NCBI RefSeq assembly: GCF_000004195.4
Contig: NC_030679.2
Location: 18,364,712-18,428,711 of the forward strand
Origin: Xenopus tropicalis
Lineage: Eukaryota; Chordata; Amphibia; Anura; Pipidae
Direction: 5' to 3'
Length of the DNA stretch: 64,000 nucleotides
Part shown: piece by piece, positions 48,871-60,206 of the stretch
Layout: every line of letters begins with the position of its first letter
How positions within the stretch are numbered: position 1 is the first letter of the stretch
The notes under the pieces: generated by a model
Database searches by the model: none
What the model was told of the DNA's origin: nothing
Seen by the model: the letters and a program-made list of their open reading frames with translations, nothing else
Translations under genes and position numbers: made by a program

Positions 48871-49030
48871 TTATGGACCTGATATGGGTATTAAACCTAA
48901 GTACCCATGAATAACAGGACTGGGCATAAGAATGGCGCAACTTGAGCACTTGCTGGGTGTTGCCAATAAATTCATTTCCTACAAATAATCTATCAGGTCT
49001 GGCAGGATCAAATTATTGTATAAAGGTTTA

Positions 49031-49629
49031 GGGGCTGATTTACTAAAACACGAATTCGAATCTGAATTGGAAAAATTCCGATTGGAAAACGAACATTTTG
49101 CGATTTTTTCGTATTTTTTGCGATTTTTTCGGCGCCTTTACGACTTTTCGGAAATTGACGCAACTTTTTCGTTACCAATACGATTTTCGCGAAAAAACGC
49201 GAGTTTTTTGTAGCCATTACGATTCGCTTGTATCTTGTCGCGACTTTTTCGTATTGAGCGCTCGTAAGCGGCAGCCGAAACTTTCAGACTTAGCATGATT
49301 TTGGAAGCCTCCCATGGGACTCAATGGCACCCTGCAGCTCCAATCTGGCCCAAGAAAAGTCACCATACTGAAGCTTGAATGAATCCGAACGCTACGAAAA
49401 AATCGCAACATTTTGCGCAACATTCGGAATGGCTACGAAAAAGGCGTGATTTTTCGCGCAAGTTTTAACGCTTCGAAAAAATCGCCAGATTTTGCGCAAC
49501 ATTCGGATGGCAACGAAAAAGTTGCGATAATTTTCCGAAAAAATCGCCAAATACCGATCATTACGAAAAAAACGCAATCGGACGCAATCGGACGCATTCG
49601 CCCGGTTCATGTGTAAGTAAATGGGCCCC
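49031..49629. mobile_element. CpG-rich long foldback element
   Basis: Ends GGGGCTGATTTACTAAA and AGTAAATGGGCCCC are imperfect inverted repeats flanked by TTA and TAA. Both arms, about 200-230 bp each, are full of ACGAAAAAATCGCAA-type words that pair with each other around a central unique part (about 49265-49380). The ends resemble those of the 1323-2697 nest. Open frames on both strands here are by-products of the repeat. Confidence 0.75.
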
Positions 49630-49632
49630 TAA

Positions 49633-50864
49633 GTCTTCAAATATAGGTCACTTTTGGTTGATGATTTTGCTTCCACCAGATAATTCGGATGTCCATGGGC
49701 CAGTTTTATGTAAAAACCCTGACTTGCACTGGCAGTTGTCCAAAGCGGAGCATATTGTACCCTTTGTCTACAGTACAGGGCCCCAATATGGTCCGTGTTT
49801 GCAGGTGCTTCCTAACTTTTTCCTCTGAATGGCATGAAAGTTAGAGGAGGGGCAAAAAAAAACATGGCAAATTTCACCCTGTCTGGTAAAAATGGTGCTT
49901 AATCCCAATGTTATTGATAGGAAGAAAGATAAATATTTAGGAAGGCCAGTATTTTTTCCAGAAAGGTGGCACCTCTACATGCACATGTAGAGCGATTGCC
50001 TAGTTGGAACAATAATTTCTATTCTAGGAAAGAACCATTTTGACTAGTCATATATGAATGAATTCAAATATGGTAGAAAAATAAATGCCCAAAATAGCAG
50101 AAATACATTAGATATTTTGGTCAATGGCGTGGGAAAATCCAGGCATTTCTTTATTAATTTCCCTGCACAGTAGAAATATTACAGTGTTGGCTCATTAGCC
50201 TTTATACAATGATCCTTTGTTCAAACACCATATTTTGAGTCACTCTCATAAATCGAGCATTAAATATTCCGGCAGGCCTTTTCATGACAATTTTTATTTC
50301 AGTGCAGATTTGTATGTTTGTCAACACCCCGTCTTGTAACATGACAAGTAATGAAGAAGTGCTGAAAAGCAATTATCCTCTTGCCTGGAGTGCTGTTTAC
50401 CTCACCCTTTAAATGAAGTCAGCCCTTATTTAAGAGGCAGATGAAATAAGACGTGTGCACACAGTTGTCACAAACCCTTTCATTTTTTGGATTACGTAAT
50501 CGATGCAGCTTTAATGTGATGTGAAAAGGATAAAAGATTTAAGGAATGAATAAAATAAATCTGGTGAGAGGTGTGACTCAAACCTTGTAAAAAAGGCTTC
50601 ATGGCCTCGGCCCACATATTCCAGAAAGGCATACATGCCAGCCTCTCAGAGCTTGCATAATAATATAAACATGTTAGTTGGGTTTCACTGTAAATAAGGA
50701 GGCAAGAGGGGCAATTCAGGTTTTTAATAAAAATTGTCTATTATAAAAGGGGTAGTGATGGAGATTAGGTGTCAGACAATGAGAGATAAGTGTATTAGCA
50801 TGCCCAAGATGAAGCTCTGAAGTGCAGAACCTTGGAAAAAGCAGGTTATGGTGTTGCTTTAGAC
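49633..50864. other. Non-coding stretch, nothing recognised
   Basis: No exon or repeat picked out. Confidence 0.4.
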
Positions 50865-51170
50865 CAGTGTTCCCCAACCAGTGGCTTGTGAGCAACATGT
50901 TGCTCACCAACCCCTTGGATGTTGTTCCCAGTGACCTCAAAGCAGGTGCTTATTTAAGAATTCCTGGCTTGGAGGCAAGTGTTGATTGCATAAAACCCAG
51001 TGTAAAGCCAAACAGAGCCTTCTATGGGCTGCCAGTCCACATAGGGGCTATTAAGTAGCCAATTATAGCTCTCACTGCAACCCCTAGGAACTTTTTCCAT
51101 GCTTGTGTTGCTCCTCAACACTTTTTCCATTTGAATGTGGCTCATGGGTATAAAAGGTTGGGGATCCCTG
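50865..51170. mobile_element. hAT-like MITE
   Basis: Inverted ends CAGTGTTCCCCAACC and GGTTGGGGATCCCTG. Flanks CTTTAGAC and CTTTAGAT match at 7 of 8. Same family as 24687-24996 (shared GTGGCTTGTGAGCAACATG / CATGTTGTTCACGAGTCAC), reversed. Confidence 0.82.
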
Positions 51171-51178
51171 CTTTAGAT

Positions 51179-52106
51179 CAATGTCGTATTTTGTGAATAG
51201 GAATTGGTCAGCAATCTTTCTCTAAATCTAAATAAATATAAATATATATAAATAATATACTTTTTTAGTAGTATGTGCTGTTGGGTGATCCTAAATAGAA
51301 AATATTTTTAAGAATTAAGGGCCGCCTCCTGGGATCATAGGATTCACAGTGCACACAAACAAGCCAAGAGACACAAACATGCTAGGCCACATCAGTCAAT
51401 TATAGGACAGAGTTCTGTCTTTTGCTTCTACACTACTTCCTATTACAGTTGATCAGGTGATCTCTAGGGAGCACACAGCCCATCACTAAATGGTGTATCA
51501 AGGGAAACGATGTAAAAGGGCAATATTTACTGATAAATTTATTCCAGTTTGGCGAGATTCTTTAATAGGTCACTTAACATAATATAAACTATCTGTTGGT
51601 TAAATAGTCATTCTGGGGGTATAGTTTTCCTTTAACCATGCTACCTTCAGCACTGCACAACTCCTAAAAATTGTAATTGTAATTCTGTGACATCTGGGAC
51701 ACCAGTGGCTACTTTTTCTGAATTAGATCAATTGGATATGATTTATATTACCTTAACAAAATAATGAGAACCACAGTAGTGTTATGATGGATCTTGAAAA
51801 AATCTTTTGAGACCCCACATTTTACTGCAAACTAATGTTAACATAATATTTTCATCTCAAGCTCAACTCTCGGAAAACACTAGTGCACTAGCCATAGTTC
51901 TAAGAAAATAAGTGTTTCCCCAAAATTTCACTTAACTGACATTTAAGCTGTACTTTCAGGTGTGTCTCGGAGGCATTCTCCGTAAACCGCACCCTAAATG
52001 ATTTTTAGGGAAAGTCCCCCTGCCACTTCTCCACGTTTAAGAACCTTCGTATTACAGAATACATTATAATTTGCATAACTGATATTAAAATAATTTACCT
52101 TGGTTT
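51179..52106 (-). other. Downstream flank of troponin I
   Basis: Starts directly after the stop codon. No AATAAA appears in the first 500 bp on the minus strand; one lies at about 51538-51543. A donor-like AAG/GTAAAT at about 52097-52102 raises the chance of a spliced 3' untranslated region. Confidence 0.35.
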
Positions 52107-52202
52107 TTAAGCATTGCTGGTGTCGAATTTCTTCTTTCTGCCCTCCATGCCAGACATGGCTTCAATGTTCTTACGCCAATCAGTAACTTCTACTGTCTTT
52201 TC
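52107..52202 (-). CDS. Troponin I coding exon 7 (C-terminus)
   Basis: 31 codons plus TAA. Encodes [16 protein letters not shown] and the [10 protein letters not shown] tail, ending DTSNA. Mammalian TNNI1 has GRKKMFD at this place. Acceptor CAATACAG. Confidence 0.92.
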   Translation of the reverse strand, partial: EKTVEVTDWRKNIEAMSGMEGRKKKFDTSNA

Positions 52203-55200
52203 CTGTATTGGCAAGAGAAATGAAAATACAAAAAAATTTTTTTTAATAAAATGTTTATGCATGATATATAAATAGCAATTGAATGTTCACACTAACAGCA
52301 AATGAGTTGCAAGTCTGTCCAGCATCTTTGACTTCCCTTTCCAGTCTGTCCAGTTTTACTACCCATTTGTCCTGTTTCAGATGTTCTTGCTCTTTGTCTC
52401 TTATTATAAACCTCTTGGGTTATATGAGCACTCACCTTCTCATCTTCCTTTCTCACAGATTTCAGGTTGGCTCTTAGATCTACAGAAACCTTGTGTGTGT
52501 TTCCCAGAAGGGCTTTGAGCATAGCATCTGCCGAGATACGCACTCTTTTCAAGTTGGGCCGCTTGAATTTTCCTTTCAGGTCAAAAATCTTTTGAGTTAA
52601 ACCTTCAATCTATGGAAACAGGATAATGTTTTATACTGAAGATTGATAGTGATATAGATTTGTAAATGGATCCAACATCTGAGAATTTACATTCAAAATA
52701 ATTATTGTATAGTAGATTGTCCAACTTGAGGTGCAGGCTTTTCTAGGATCTAGGGTTCCACTGTATGTATGTATGTATTTATGTATAACTTTATTTATAA
52801 AGCGCTACAAGGACACGCAGCGCTGTACAATCTTACAAAATTACACACAGGGAGGACAAGTGTTATAATAAATACAATAAATATGTATATATACACAGGG
52901 AATAAGTGCCATGTGATATGAGACACAGTAGACTTCTTTGACTTCTTTGTATAAGGCTATTATCCCCACTGCTACTATAGGGACTATTTCTCCCTACTAT
53001 ACCTGCTATCCCACAGCCACAGTCCCTTCCCAGAGGCTATTATCCTCACTGCTACTATAGGCACCATCTCTCCCTACTATACCTGCTATCCCACAGCCCC
53101 AGTCCCTTCCCAGAGGCTATTATCCCCCCACTGCTACTATAGGCACCATCCCTCCCTACTATACCTGCTATCCCACAACCACAGTCCCTTCCCAGAGGCT
53201 ATTATCCCCACTGCTACTATAGGCACCATCTCTCCCTACTATATCTGCTATCCCACAGCCACAGTCTCTTCACAGGATTTTTATCCCCCCACTGCTACTA
53301 TAGGCACCATCTCCCCCTACTATACCTGCTATCCTACAGCTACAGTCCCTTCCTAGAGGTTATTATCCCCCCACTGCTACTATAGGCACCATCTCTCCCT
53401 ACTATACCTGCTATCCCACAGCCACAGTCCCTTCCCAGAGGCTAATATCCCACTGCTACTATAGGCACCATCTCTCCCTACTATACCTGCTATCCCACAG
53501 CCACAGTCTCTTCACAGGATTTTTATCCCCCCACTGCTACTATAGGCACCATCTCTCCCTACTATACCTGCTATCCCACAGCCACAGTCCCTTCCCAGAG
53601 GCTATTATCCCCCCACTGCTACTATAGGCACCATATCTCCCTACTATACCTGCTATCTCACAGCCACAGTCCCTTCCCAGAGGCTATTATTCCTACTGCT
53701 ACTATAGGCACCATCTCTCCTTACTATACCTGCTATCAAAAAACCACAGTCCCTTCCTAGAGACTATCCACCAGTTGTCTCAACATATGTGGTAATTGTT
53801 ATCATACTCTTTCTACCTAGTACTGCTGCACTGCATAACCCACTGTGCTAAAACACATTAAAGGCACAAAGAGATCACCTAACTTTATTGTCAGTTACAA
53901 ATGTTTACAAAGAAATGAGAATTTAAAAAAACGTACCTCTATGTCATGCTTCTTTACTTTTACTTCAATGTCATAACGTTCCTCATCTACTGAATCAATT
54001 TGTTTGTGTAATTTTGTGCACAGTTCCTAAAAAATGTGATATTGTCAGTTTAATACAGATTCAAGGCAAAACAATGATGATAATAGAAATTGCTGTGTGT
54101 GAGAAAACCTGTTTTTTCAGTGATAATTGTCTTGTTTTGCACAGGTAGCCTCCCTTAGGGTAATGTCCTGCTGGTTTTTTTGAGGCCTGATTATAGGAAC
54201 CCATTGGGAACTTCATGTTCTATAGTGAAAACACTGCCTTCCGCTAACAAAAAAAAAATGGTCAAATACCTTAAGATGCATGTGCGTATGTTTTTAAGTA
54301 TAGTTGCAATTCAAGTGAATGTGAAACTGTTCAGGTCAGAGTGGCACTGAGTGCTGCCTTGAGTGGCACCAGTGGTGCTTGTGCTGTAGAAAGGCAACAG
54401 GATTCTAAACACTGTTTGTGCTTAAAGGTAATTGCACACGTAGTGTTTCTCCACAGGTGTATTTAAGCGAGATTGATACCCCACTGTTCCACCTGCCACT
54501 GGGGTAATGGAAGTTGTAGCCCTACAACAGCTGGAACTCAGTGGACAAAGGGTATTTTTATAAATATAGTTGTGACCAAAATGGCACATTGGAGGATCAT
54601 GGAAGACCATAGATTTGAGCAGTATATATTAAGTTGAGTTAAAGCAGAATGAAATCCATTTACACAAGCTTGGTCCCTTATAGAGACCTCTCTCCTGAAC
54701 CTCACCACTGATATGGCTTAATACACCCCACTTCTTCCTAGCTCAAGATAACAGGCAGTGTAGTAGTTAACAGTGGCATCACCTGCGCATGTGCCCAGAG
54801 AGTCCAGGAGAGAAAGTCAAGCGGACATAAATAGCAGTCACCAATCCTGCTGCTTTACTATGACTATCATGAAATACAAGGGAGGGCTATAGAAGGCCAC
54901 ATGAATGGTCAACAGCAGAGAAGAACATAGAAAAAACAATGCACCAGAACAGGATAACAGTTGGGAACTGTGGGTCATAAGAAACAGAGAAGGGAAGGGG
55001 AAGGGAAAATGGCATTTGATATGGACTGTACCAAAAAAGGAATGGGTAAAGGGTTCAAAATATGAGATAAAGACACACAGGACACCAGGAAAAGCAATAT
55101 GGAGATCTTTACTGCAAATCAAGCTACACTGGGTTTTATATGAATGAATGCAAATATCTTACCTGCAGCTGCTGGAGGGAAAGCCCAGCAATTTGCAAAG

Positions 55201-56584
55201 ATGGAACCTTTTCATCTAGAATCCTTGTCTTCTCCTCATCTGCCTCTCTCTTCTCTTTTTCCAGCTCCTCAGTCGCCTTCTGAAGCATAAGAGTCTGCAA
55301 AAGGAAATAGTCAACAGCTTGTCTTTAAATACATCAATATATATATCACATCTGAGTCCACAAAAAAATGATTCCGGTGTAGCTTTTGAAAAAGACCCCT
55401 TACCTGACCAACATTTGGCCAGGGCCCCTGCAGCCTCACAGCAAGGGTATATAAATATGAAAACATTAAGGTACATTTATGAACACATGGCAAGTGTGCA
55501 AAGTTCATATTTCTTAGCCACAATACAGGCACAGAAAGTTGCACCTGATGTGCCAAATGAATGCAATAAGTATAGAATCTAGCCTTGATTTTTATTTGTC
55601 ACAAGGTGTACAGTGTTAAATCAGGACAGATGATTCCCTTTTTCTAGGTGTGACAAGCAACATGGCATGGCACATACAGCTATCCCCTTTTACAACTTAA
55701 ATGGATGATGAAGCCCTGACCAAATATTTGTACGGGTTGTGCCCCTCCTCCCCCTGTAATAGGTACAGTAACCCACTGATTGGTAGCTGGGCTGACAGAC
55801 TGGGGCCACATGAGCAACTACATCACTTAGTATGAGCAGAGGAGCACAGGCACCCCTCTCAAACCCAGGTCAACAGAAGAAGGAGAGGTTCCTGGGAAGG
55901 CAGAAGGGAAGCAGGTGGGGAATGTCTTGGCTCTGACACTTTGGCCCTATGTACAAATGGCTTCTTGTTAACTTGTCAATAACTTAAAAGGTCACATAGT
56001 ACAAACATTCCACAGAAGAGCAACTCAGACAGATGGAACAACATTTTCTCACAGATCTGTTCCTAGGAGGTCATATAAAGAGGTGATTCCAAGGTGGAGC
56101 AAGGGCAGGAGAACAGATAGGTTGTGGACATAAATGGGTGGAATGTAAGCTAAACTATATAAGAGATTTTGTAGGATGGTGTCGGACAATTATGGGACTG
56201 TAATAATGAATAGTCTGATGTGTAAACTGCATTACAGATTTGCTATGCAGAAGGGAACCCTGTATGCTGTGTCTGCATCTGGCAAGATAAAATCTTGAGG
56301 TTTTAAAAACATTTTATTTTCATCGAAATACACTGACTGGCAGATGTAAATGCAGGAACAAAATTCACCATCCAACTTTATCTGATCTGATCTGGCAGGG
56401 GGGATCAGATTTTGTAGCATCCCACAAAATCTTGTGCTGTTGCACAACAAGATTTTGTGGGTGAGATAAAGTCTGCCATGTAGTTTAGCGTATAATAGTA
56501 TAAATTAGAGAAATCAGCATTAAACTATTGCAGACTTTCCTAATTTTAAGGGAATATATATGGCATGTGGTGGCTGAATATAAG

Positions 56585-56622
<38 letters not shown>

Positions 56623-59600
56623 TTGTAGGCTGGGGATGAGTGGGGTTGTTGCCCCATTCACAAAATCCCAAGAGATGCAATTACATGCAATTGCATGTCT
56701 ACCTGCTATTAAGGTAAAGCTGGTGGTGGCACTACTAAGTGAGGAGAACTAGCACTTCAGTTAAAATGAAATGTCAATTACCACAATTCACATGAAATTT
56801 AACAATGGGAACACAATAACCACACTTACTTTAGACATCCAAAATATACCTGTTCTCTCTTGGGGAGCTACCCTGCCAATGCAGCCTACTATGTTTTAAA
56901 GTTTTAGAGCTTGCACTCTGTATGGCTAGTTGTTCATAAAAAAACAATGTTCTTTTGTACTTCCTAAGATTCTGTATTTTCAAGATTTTCTGCAGAGTAC
57001 AGCTTTAGGAGGCACAGCTAGCCTTGTCCAAGGCAGGTGGTAAGGTGCAGACTGCATCTCCTGATACTCCCTAACTTGCAAAACTGAATGATACGTAAGC
57101 TAAAGGATGGGTTGGCTGCTGCTCTTAAGTTTAGGGAGCATACCACAGTTCGAGCATACCACAGTTCACTGCATTATGAAAAGTAGCTCACAGGCCTGTG
57201 GTTATACTTTAAATACACCATACAGAGTGCAAAAAAAAAATGGCCAATTGCAGCTGCACCAAAGGAAACCCACCAAATCACTGAGCTTTCTCTTATTCTG
57301 TTAGGAGAAGGGAGGTTTTATTGTTGGTATATAACTTCCATAAAGTCCTGTTTGCCAACCTTGCTCTTAAACTATCCCAATATGTCTCTCAAAATGGACC
57401 AGGTCAGGAAGGATGGGGGGGGGTGGTGTTAGCTACAACAAGCACTTTTCCAACTCTCCAATATTCCTTTGCACCCCCCCCCCCCAGTTTGGACCACTAT
57501 AATAAACACCATATAATAAACTTTATGCACTTTTATATGATTTCAGCAGAAGGCGCAGATGGCTGCTTGGTTTTGGTATATCAGGTGTCAAACTTTTTAA
57601 AGAAGGAAATTAACCTCCCTATTATTTATATGTTATTTTAAAAAGCTTTTGAGTGTTGTTGTCCAATAGTAGCCTAAAGGTGGCCATACATGGTAAGATC
57701 GGATCCTTTGGCAAGGTTGCCAAATGAGTGAATCTTCTCCCGATATATTGCGCTAATTTGAATTAAACCAAATTTATGTCATTCGTGTAGGCCTGCCGGG
57801 GGTGCTCATATACGGGCAGATAAGATGCTGAATATCAGTTCAATCAATGAGATTTTAGCTGCCGATTCAGGTCCTTTAGTGATCTAAAGGACCTGAATCG
57901 GCAGCTAAACTCTGCCCGTGTATGGCCACCTTAAGGGATGAGATTTTGTTTTGAGCCACAATGTATTTATGCTGATTTGGGGCCCTCTTACTGTAATAGG
58001 TACCTACATAGGACTGATGGGTACATTTGGGCTGAATGCAATGTCACGTCATTTATATTATTAATATATTACTACTTTCTGTGGATATAGAAGTCCAACC
58101 TGCATCCATTTGGAATTCATTCCCTTCTGGCAGTTGTAGCTCGACAAGGGGCAGAGGGGAGGTGTCATATATATGTGTTTATGCTTATTTGGTGGCCCTC
58201 TCGCTATTGTGGTTACATTGTTCTGCTTTCTGTGGATCTGAAACTTGTAGGTACAATATATACATATTGCTTAAAAATTATGCTTAAAATTATCTTAATT
58301 ATTTTTTCATGGATAAGCATTATTATTATTATTATTCATAAATCCAGATAATGAGTGATCTAGTTGATAGTTAAGATCTACTTGTTACTTTCAGCAACTT
58401 TAATATTGAAAATATATAAAATACATGGATGTTAGAGTGTCAAAACTAACAGGTTTCATGCTGTTTTGAGCTTAATGTACATTGTGTACATGCTCCCCGT
58501 GACTCTTAAAGATAAAAAAACACCTTCCAATTGTTTGCTTTTATTGTATTCATACAGGTTACTGGGTAATCATCATTCCTACACATCCAACCATTAACTA
58601 TTTATTTTCCTTCTCTCTTTCAATGGGTCTGCTACTGGGGCTCAATTAACATATTATTTCCTAACATGTTGTTGTGGGGTCCACCTAGTGGTTACACTAA
58701 GTATCTACACTTTTTTAGATTTTACCATTGTATATGCAGATTATACAGTATAAGAATATCATTGTGTCTTAAACCCCCTTAGTTAGGGGCTTAAGGTAAC
58801 CTTCTTGAGGCTTCTGTCTATTGGAAGGGTCAGTTTAGTGAAGAGGGACAAAGCAGGAAGTATAGGACCCAGGGGTACAGTTCTTTACTGGTGCAATATT
58901 GCTTCCTCTCCTGTGATTCAATGCAATCTTGGCTTATTGAATGTATATTACAAACCACTATAGGCTTAGTGCATAATGGGAGACAAAGGAGCCATGTTGT
59001 CTGGGAAAGAGAGGCAATGTGGGGAGTCACTGAAAACTGTCTAAAACACAGTTCCTCAGTCAGTGTTGGTTTTAAAAAAAGAGTATTTTGGGTTAGTGTA
59101 TGGTTCACTGTTAATGCAACCCCTCTTCGTTTTAGGCTATTTATAGCAAAAAACCTAATAAACTAAACATAACATACCTTCAGAAGTAGCCTTCTGGAAG
59201 CTGGAATTTTTGATTTTCTCTAGAAATAACAAAGTTAAATTTAGATATTTGCACATAAGTGTCTTGTTTTAGAATATTTCTGAAATGTAAAAAGGGGATC
59301 TTACCTCTGTGCTTCATGTATGGATTAAAAGAAAAGAAAAAGTTACAATGTGTTTTATAATAATATAAACAGTAAAAAATATAAATAGTATATTAATAGT
59401 ATATTAATTACTATATTTCATTTTTCCCCATTGAAAGATCAGACAGTTTGTGTATATACTGTGCTGCTATATAATTAATCTAATAATCTGGTTATGAGAT
59501 TTGCTTTAACAATGGTTTACTGTAAAGCTACCCATCAATTGAAATCCAAAAGTCTGTTATTCCTTCTGCTACTATAGGTCCCACTCATACTACTACTATA

Positions 59601-60168
59601 CCTGCTATGCCACAGCCATAGTCCCTTCCTAGAGGCTATTATCCCCATTGCTACTATAGGCACCATCTCTCCCTACTATACCTGCTATCCCACAGCCACA
59701 GTCCCTTCCCAGAGGCTTTTATCCCCACTGCTACTATAGGCACCATCTCTCCCTACTATACCTGATATCCCACAGCCATTCCCAAAGGCTATTATCCCCA
59801 CTGCTAATATAGGCACCATCTCTCCCTACTATAACTGCTATCCCACAGCCCCAGTCCCTTCCCTGAGGTTATTATCCCCCCGCTGCTACTATAAGCACCA
59901 TCTCTCCCTACTATACCTGTTATCCCACAGCCACAGTCCCTTCCCAGAGGATATTATTCCCACTGCTACTATAGGGGCCATCTCTCTCTTCAATATTGTT
60001 CGCAGAGGCTATTCTCCAACTGCTACTAGTACTTATGTGCAGAATGATATATATAAAAGTGCTATATACCAAAAACTCTATGCATTAGTTTCTTTATTTT
60101 TAACAAGCAAATGAAATGACATTTGGAGGACAGAGCACAAAGCCCATCTGTACTTACCTTTCAGACAT
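52107..60168 (-). CDS. Troponin I, slow-skeletal-like paralogue, seven coding exons
   Basis: The inhibitory subunit of the troponin complex on striated-muscle thin filaments; it blocks actomyosin until calcium-bound troponin C pulls it away. Exons 60168-60158, 59311-59305, 59219-59178, 55294-55163, 54026-53937, 52609-52436 and 52202-52107 join in frame to 183 codons; slow TnI is 187 and fast 182. All splice sites are GT-AG. The inhibitory peptide [12 protein letters not shown] is at 107-118, the switch segment [12 protein letters not shown] at 119-130, and the actin/TnC tail [20 protein letters not shown] at 160-179. The start (PASRRLLLK) and the [12 protein letters not shown] block resemble TNNI1. 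There is no cardiac N-terminal extension or RRxS site. I leave the symbol blank because the BPGM neighbourhood differs from mammalian TNNI1, TNNI2 and TNNI3. Confidence 0.93.
52436..52609 (-). CDS. Troponin I coding exon 6 (inhibitory and switch regions)
   Basis: 58 codons, phase 0 at both ends, acceptor TTCCATAG and donor GTGAGT. Carries the most conserved part of the protein. Confidence 0.95.
52768..52870. repeat. Fragment of the CAGCGCTGTACA repeat
   Basis: TTTATTTATAAAGCGCTACAAGG and CAGCGCTGTACAATC; relative of 29020-29235. Lies in troponin I intron 5. Confidence 0.5.
52953..53767. repeat. About 80-bp minisatellite, roughly ten units, in troponin I intron 5
   Basis: The unit runs AGGCTATTATCCCCACTGCT, ACTATAGGCACCATCTCTCC, CTACTATACCTGCTATCCCA, CAGCCACAGTCCCTTCCCAG. 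Units differ by a few bases and small indels. The same unit forms the array at 59558-60025. Confidence 0.92.
53937..54026 (-). CDS. Troponin I coding exon 5
   Basis: 30 codons ([20 protein letters not shown]...), phase 0, acceptor ATTTTTTAG and donor GTACGT. Part of the troponin T-binding coiled coil. Confidence 0.93.
54027..55162 (-). other. Troponin I intron 4
   Basis: 1.1 kb without recognised repeats. Short open frames on the plus strand near 54905-55147 have no family resemblance. Confidence 0.8.
55163..55294 (-). CDS. Troponin I coding exon 4
   Basis: 44 codons beginning [15 protein letters not shown], with donor GTAAGA and acceptor CTTTTGCAG. Encodes the first helical segment and the start of the troponin T-binding region. 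Confidence 0.94.
56587..56619. repeat. (TA)n microsatellite
   Basis: About 16 TA units. Confidence 0.85.
57678..57931. mobile_element. Harbinger-like MITE with TAA target duplication
   Basis: 254 bp. Ends AGGTGGCCATACATGG and CCCGTGTATGGCCACCT, with TAA on both sides (57675-57677, 57932-57934). An inner palindrome near 57882 pairs GCCGATTCAGGTCCTTTAG with CTAAAGGACCTGAATCGGC. Confidence 0.8.
59178..59219 (-). CDS. Troponin I coding exon 3
   Basis: 14 codons, [14 protein letters not shown], phase 0 at both ends; acceptor TTATTTCTAG and donor GTATGT. The intron to the microexon is only 85 bp. Confidence 0.92.
59305..59311 (-). CDS. Troponin I 7-bp microexon (coding exon 2)
   Basis: CACAGAG between a pyrimidine-rich AG acceptor (59313-59312) and GTAAGA. 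It completes the split Ser codon and adds Thr-Glu. Only a length of 3n+1 keeps the frame, which excludes the 2-bp alternative made by the nearer AG. Very short second exons are known in troponin I genes. Confidence 0.75.
59558..60025. repeat. About 80-bp minisatellite, roughly six units, in troponin I intron 1
   Basis: Same unit and orientation as the array at 52953-53767. It sits between the ATG exon and the microexon. The last units are degenerate. Confidence 0.92.
60158..60168 (-). CDS. Troponin I first coding exon (ATG)
   Basis: ATGTCTGAAAG followed by GTAAGT. Upstream, TTTTCATTCAG at 60196-60206 may be an acceptor, giving an exon that starts at 60195 and a separate non-coding first exon further right. 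Confidence 0.8.
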
Positions 60169-60206
60169 GGTTTATTCTTTTGTTCGTCTGTCAACCTGAA
60201 TGAAAA

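Larger units (their letters stand above)
55295..59177 (-). other. Troponin I intron 3
   Basis: 3.9 kb. Holds a TA microsatellite (56587-56619), a Harbinger-like MITE (57678-57931), an ATT run (58319-58336) and a C run at about 57475-57485. No other gene seen. Confidence 0.85.

Noticed and set aside
49008..49616. Several 65-72 codon frames on both strands
   Set aside because: By-products of the TTTTTTCG/CGAAAAAA foldback arms.
52953..53767. CRISPR-like array
   Set aside because: Units are contiguous with no unique spacers, and the host is a vertebrate genome; it is a minisatellite.
52107..60168. Cardiac troponin I (TNNI3)
   Set aside because: No N-terminal extension with the RRxS kinase site, and the start and C-terminal exons are closest to the slow skeletal type.
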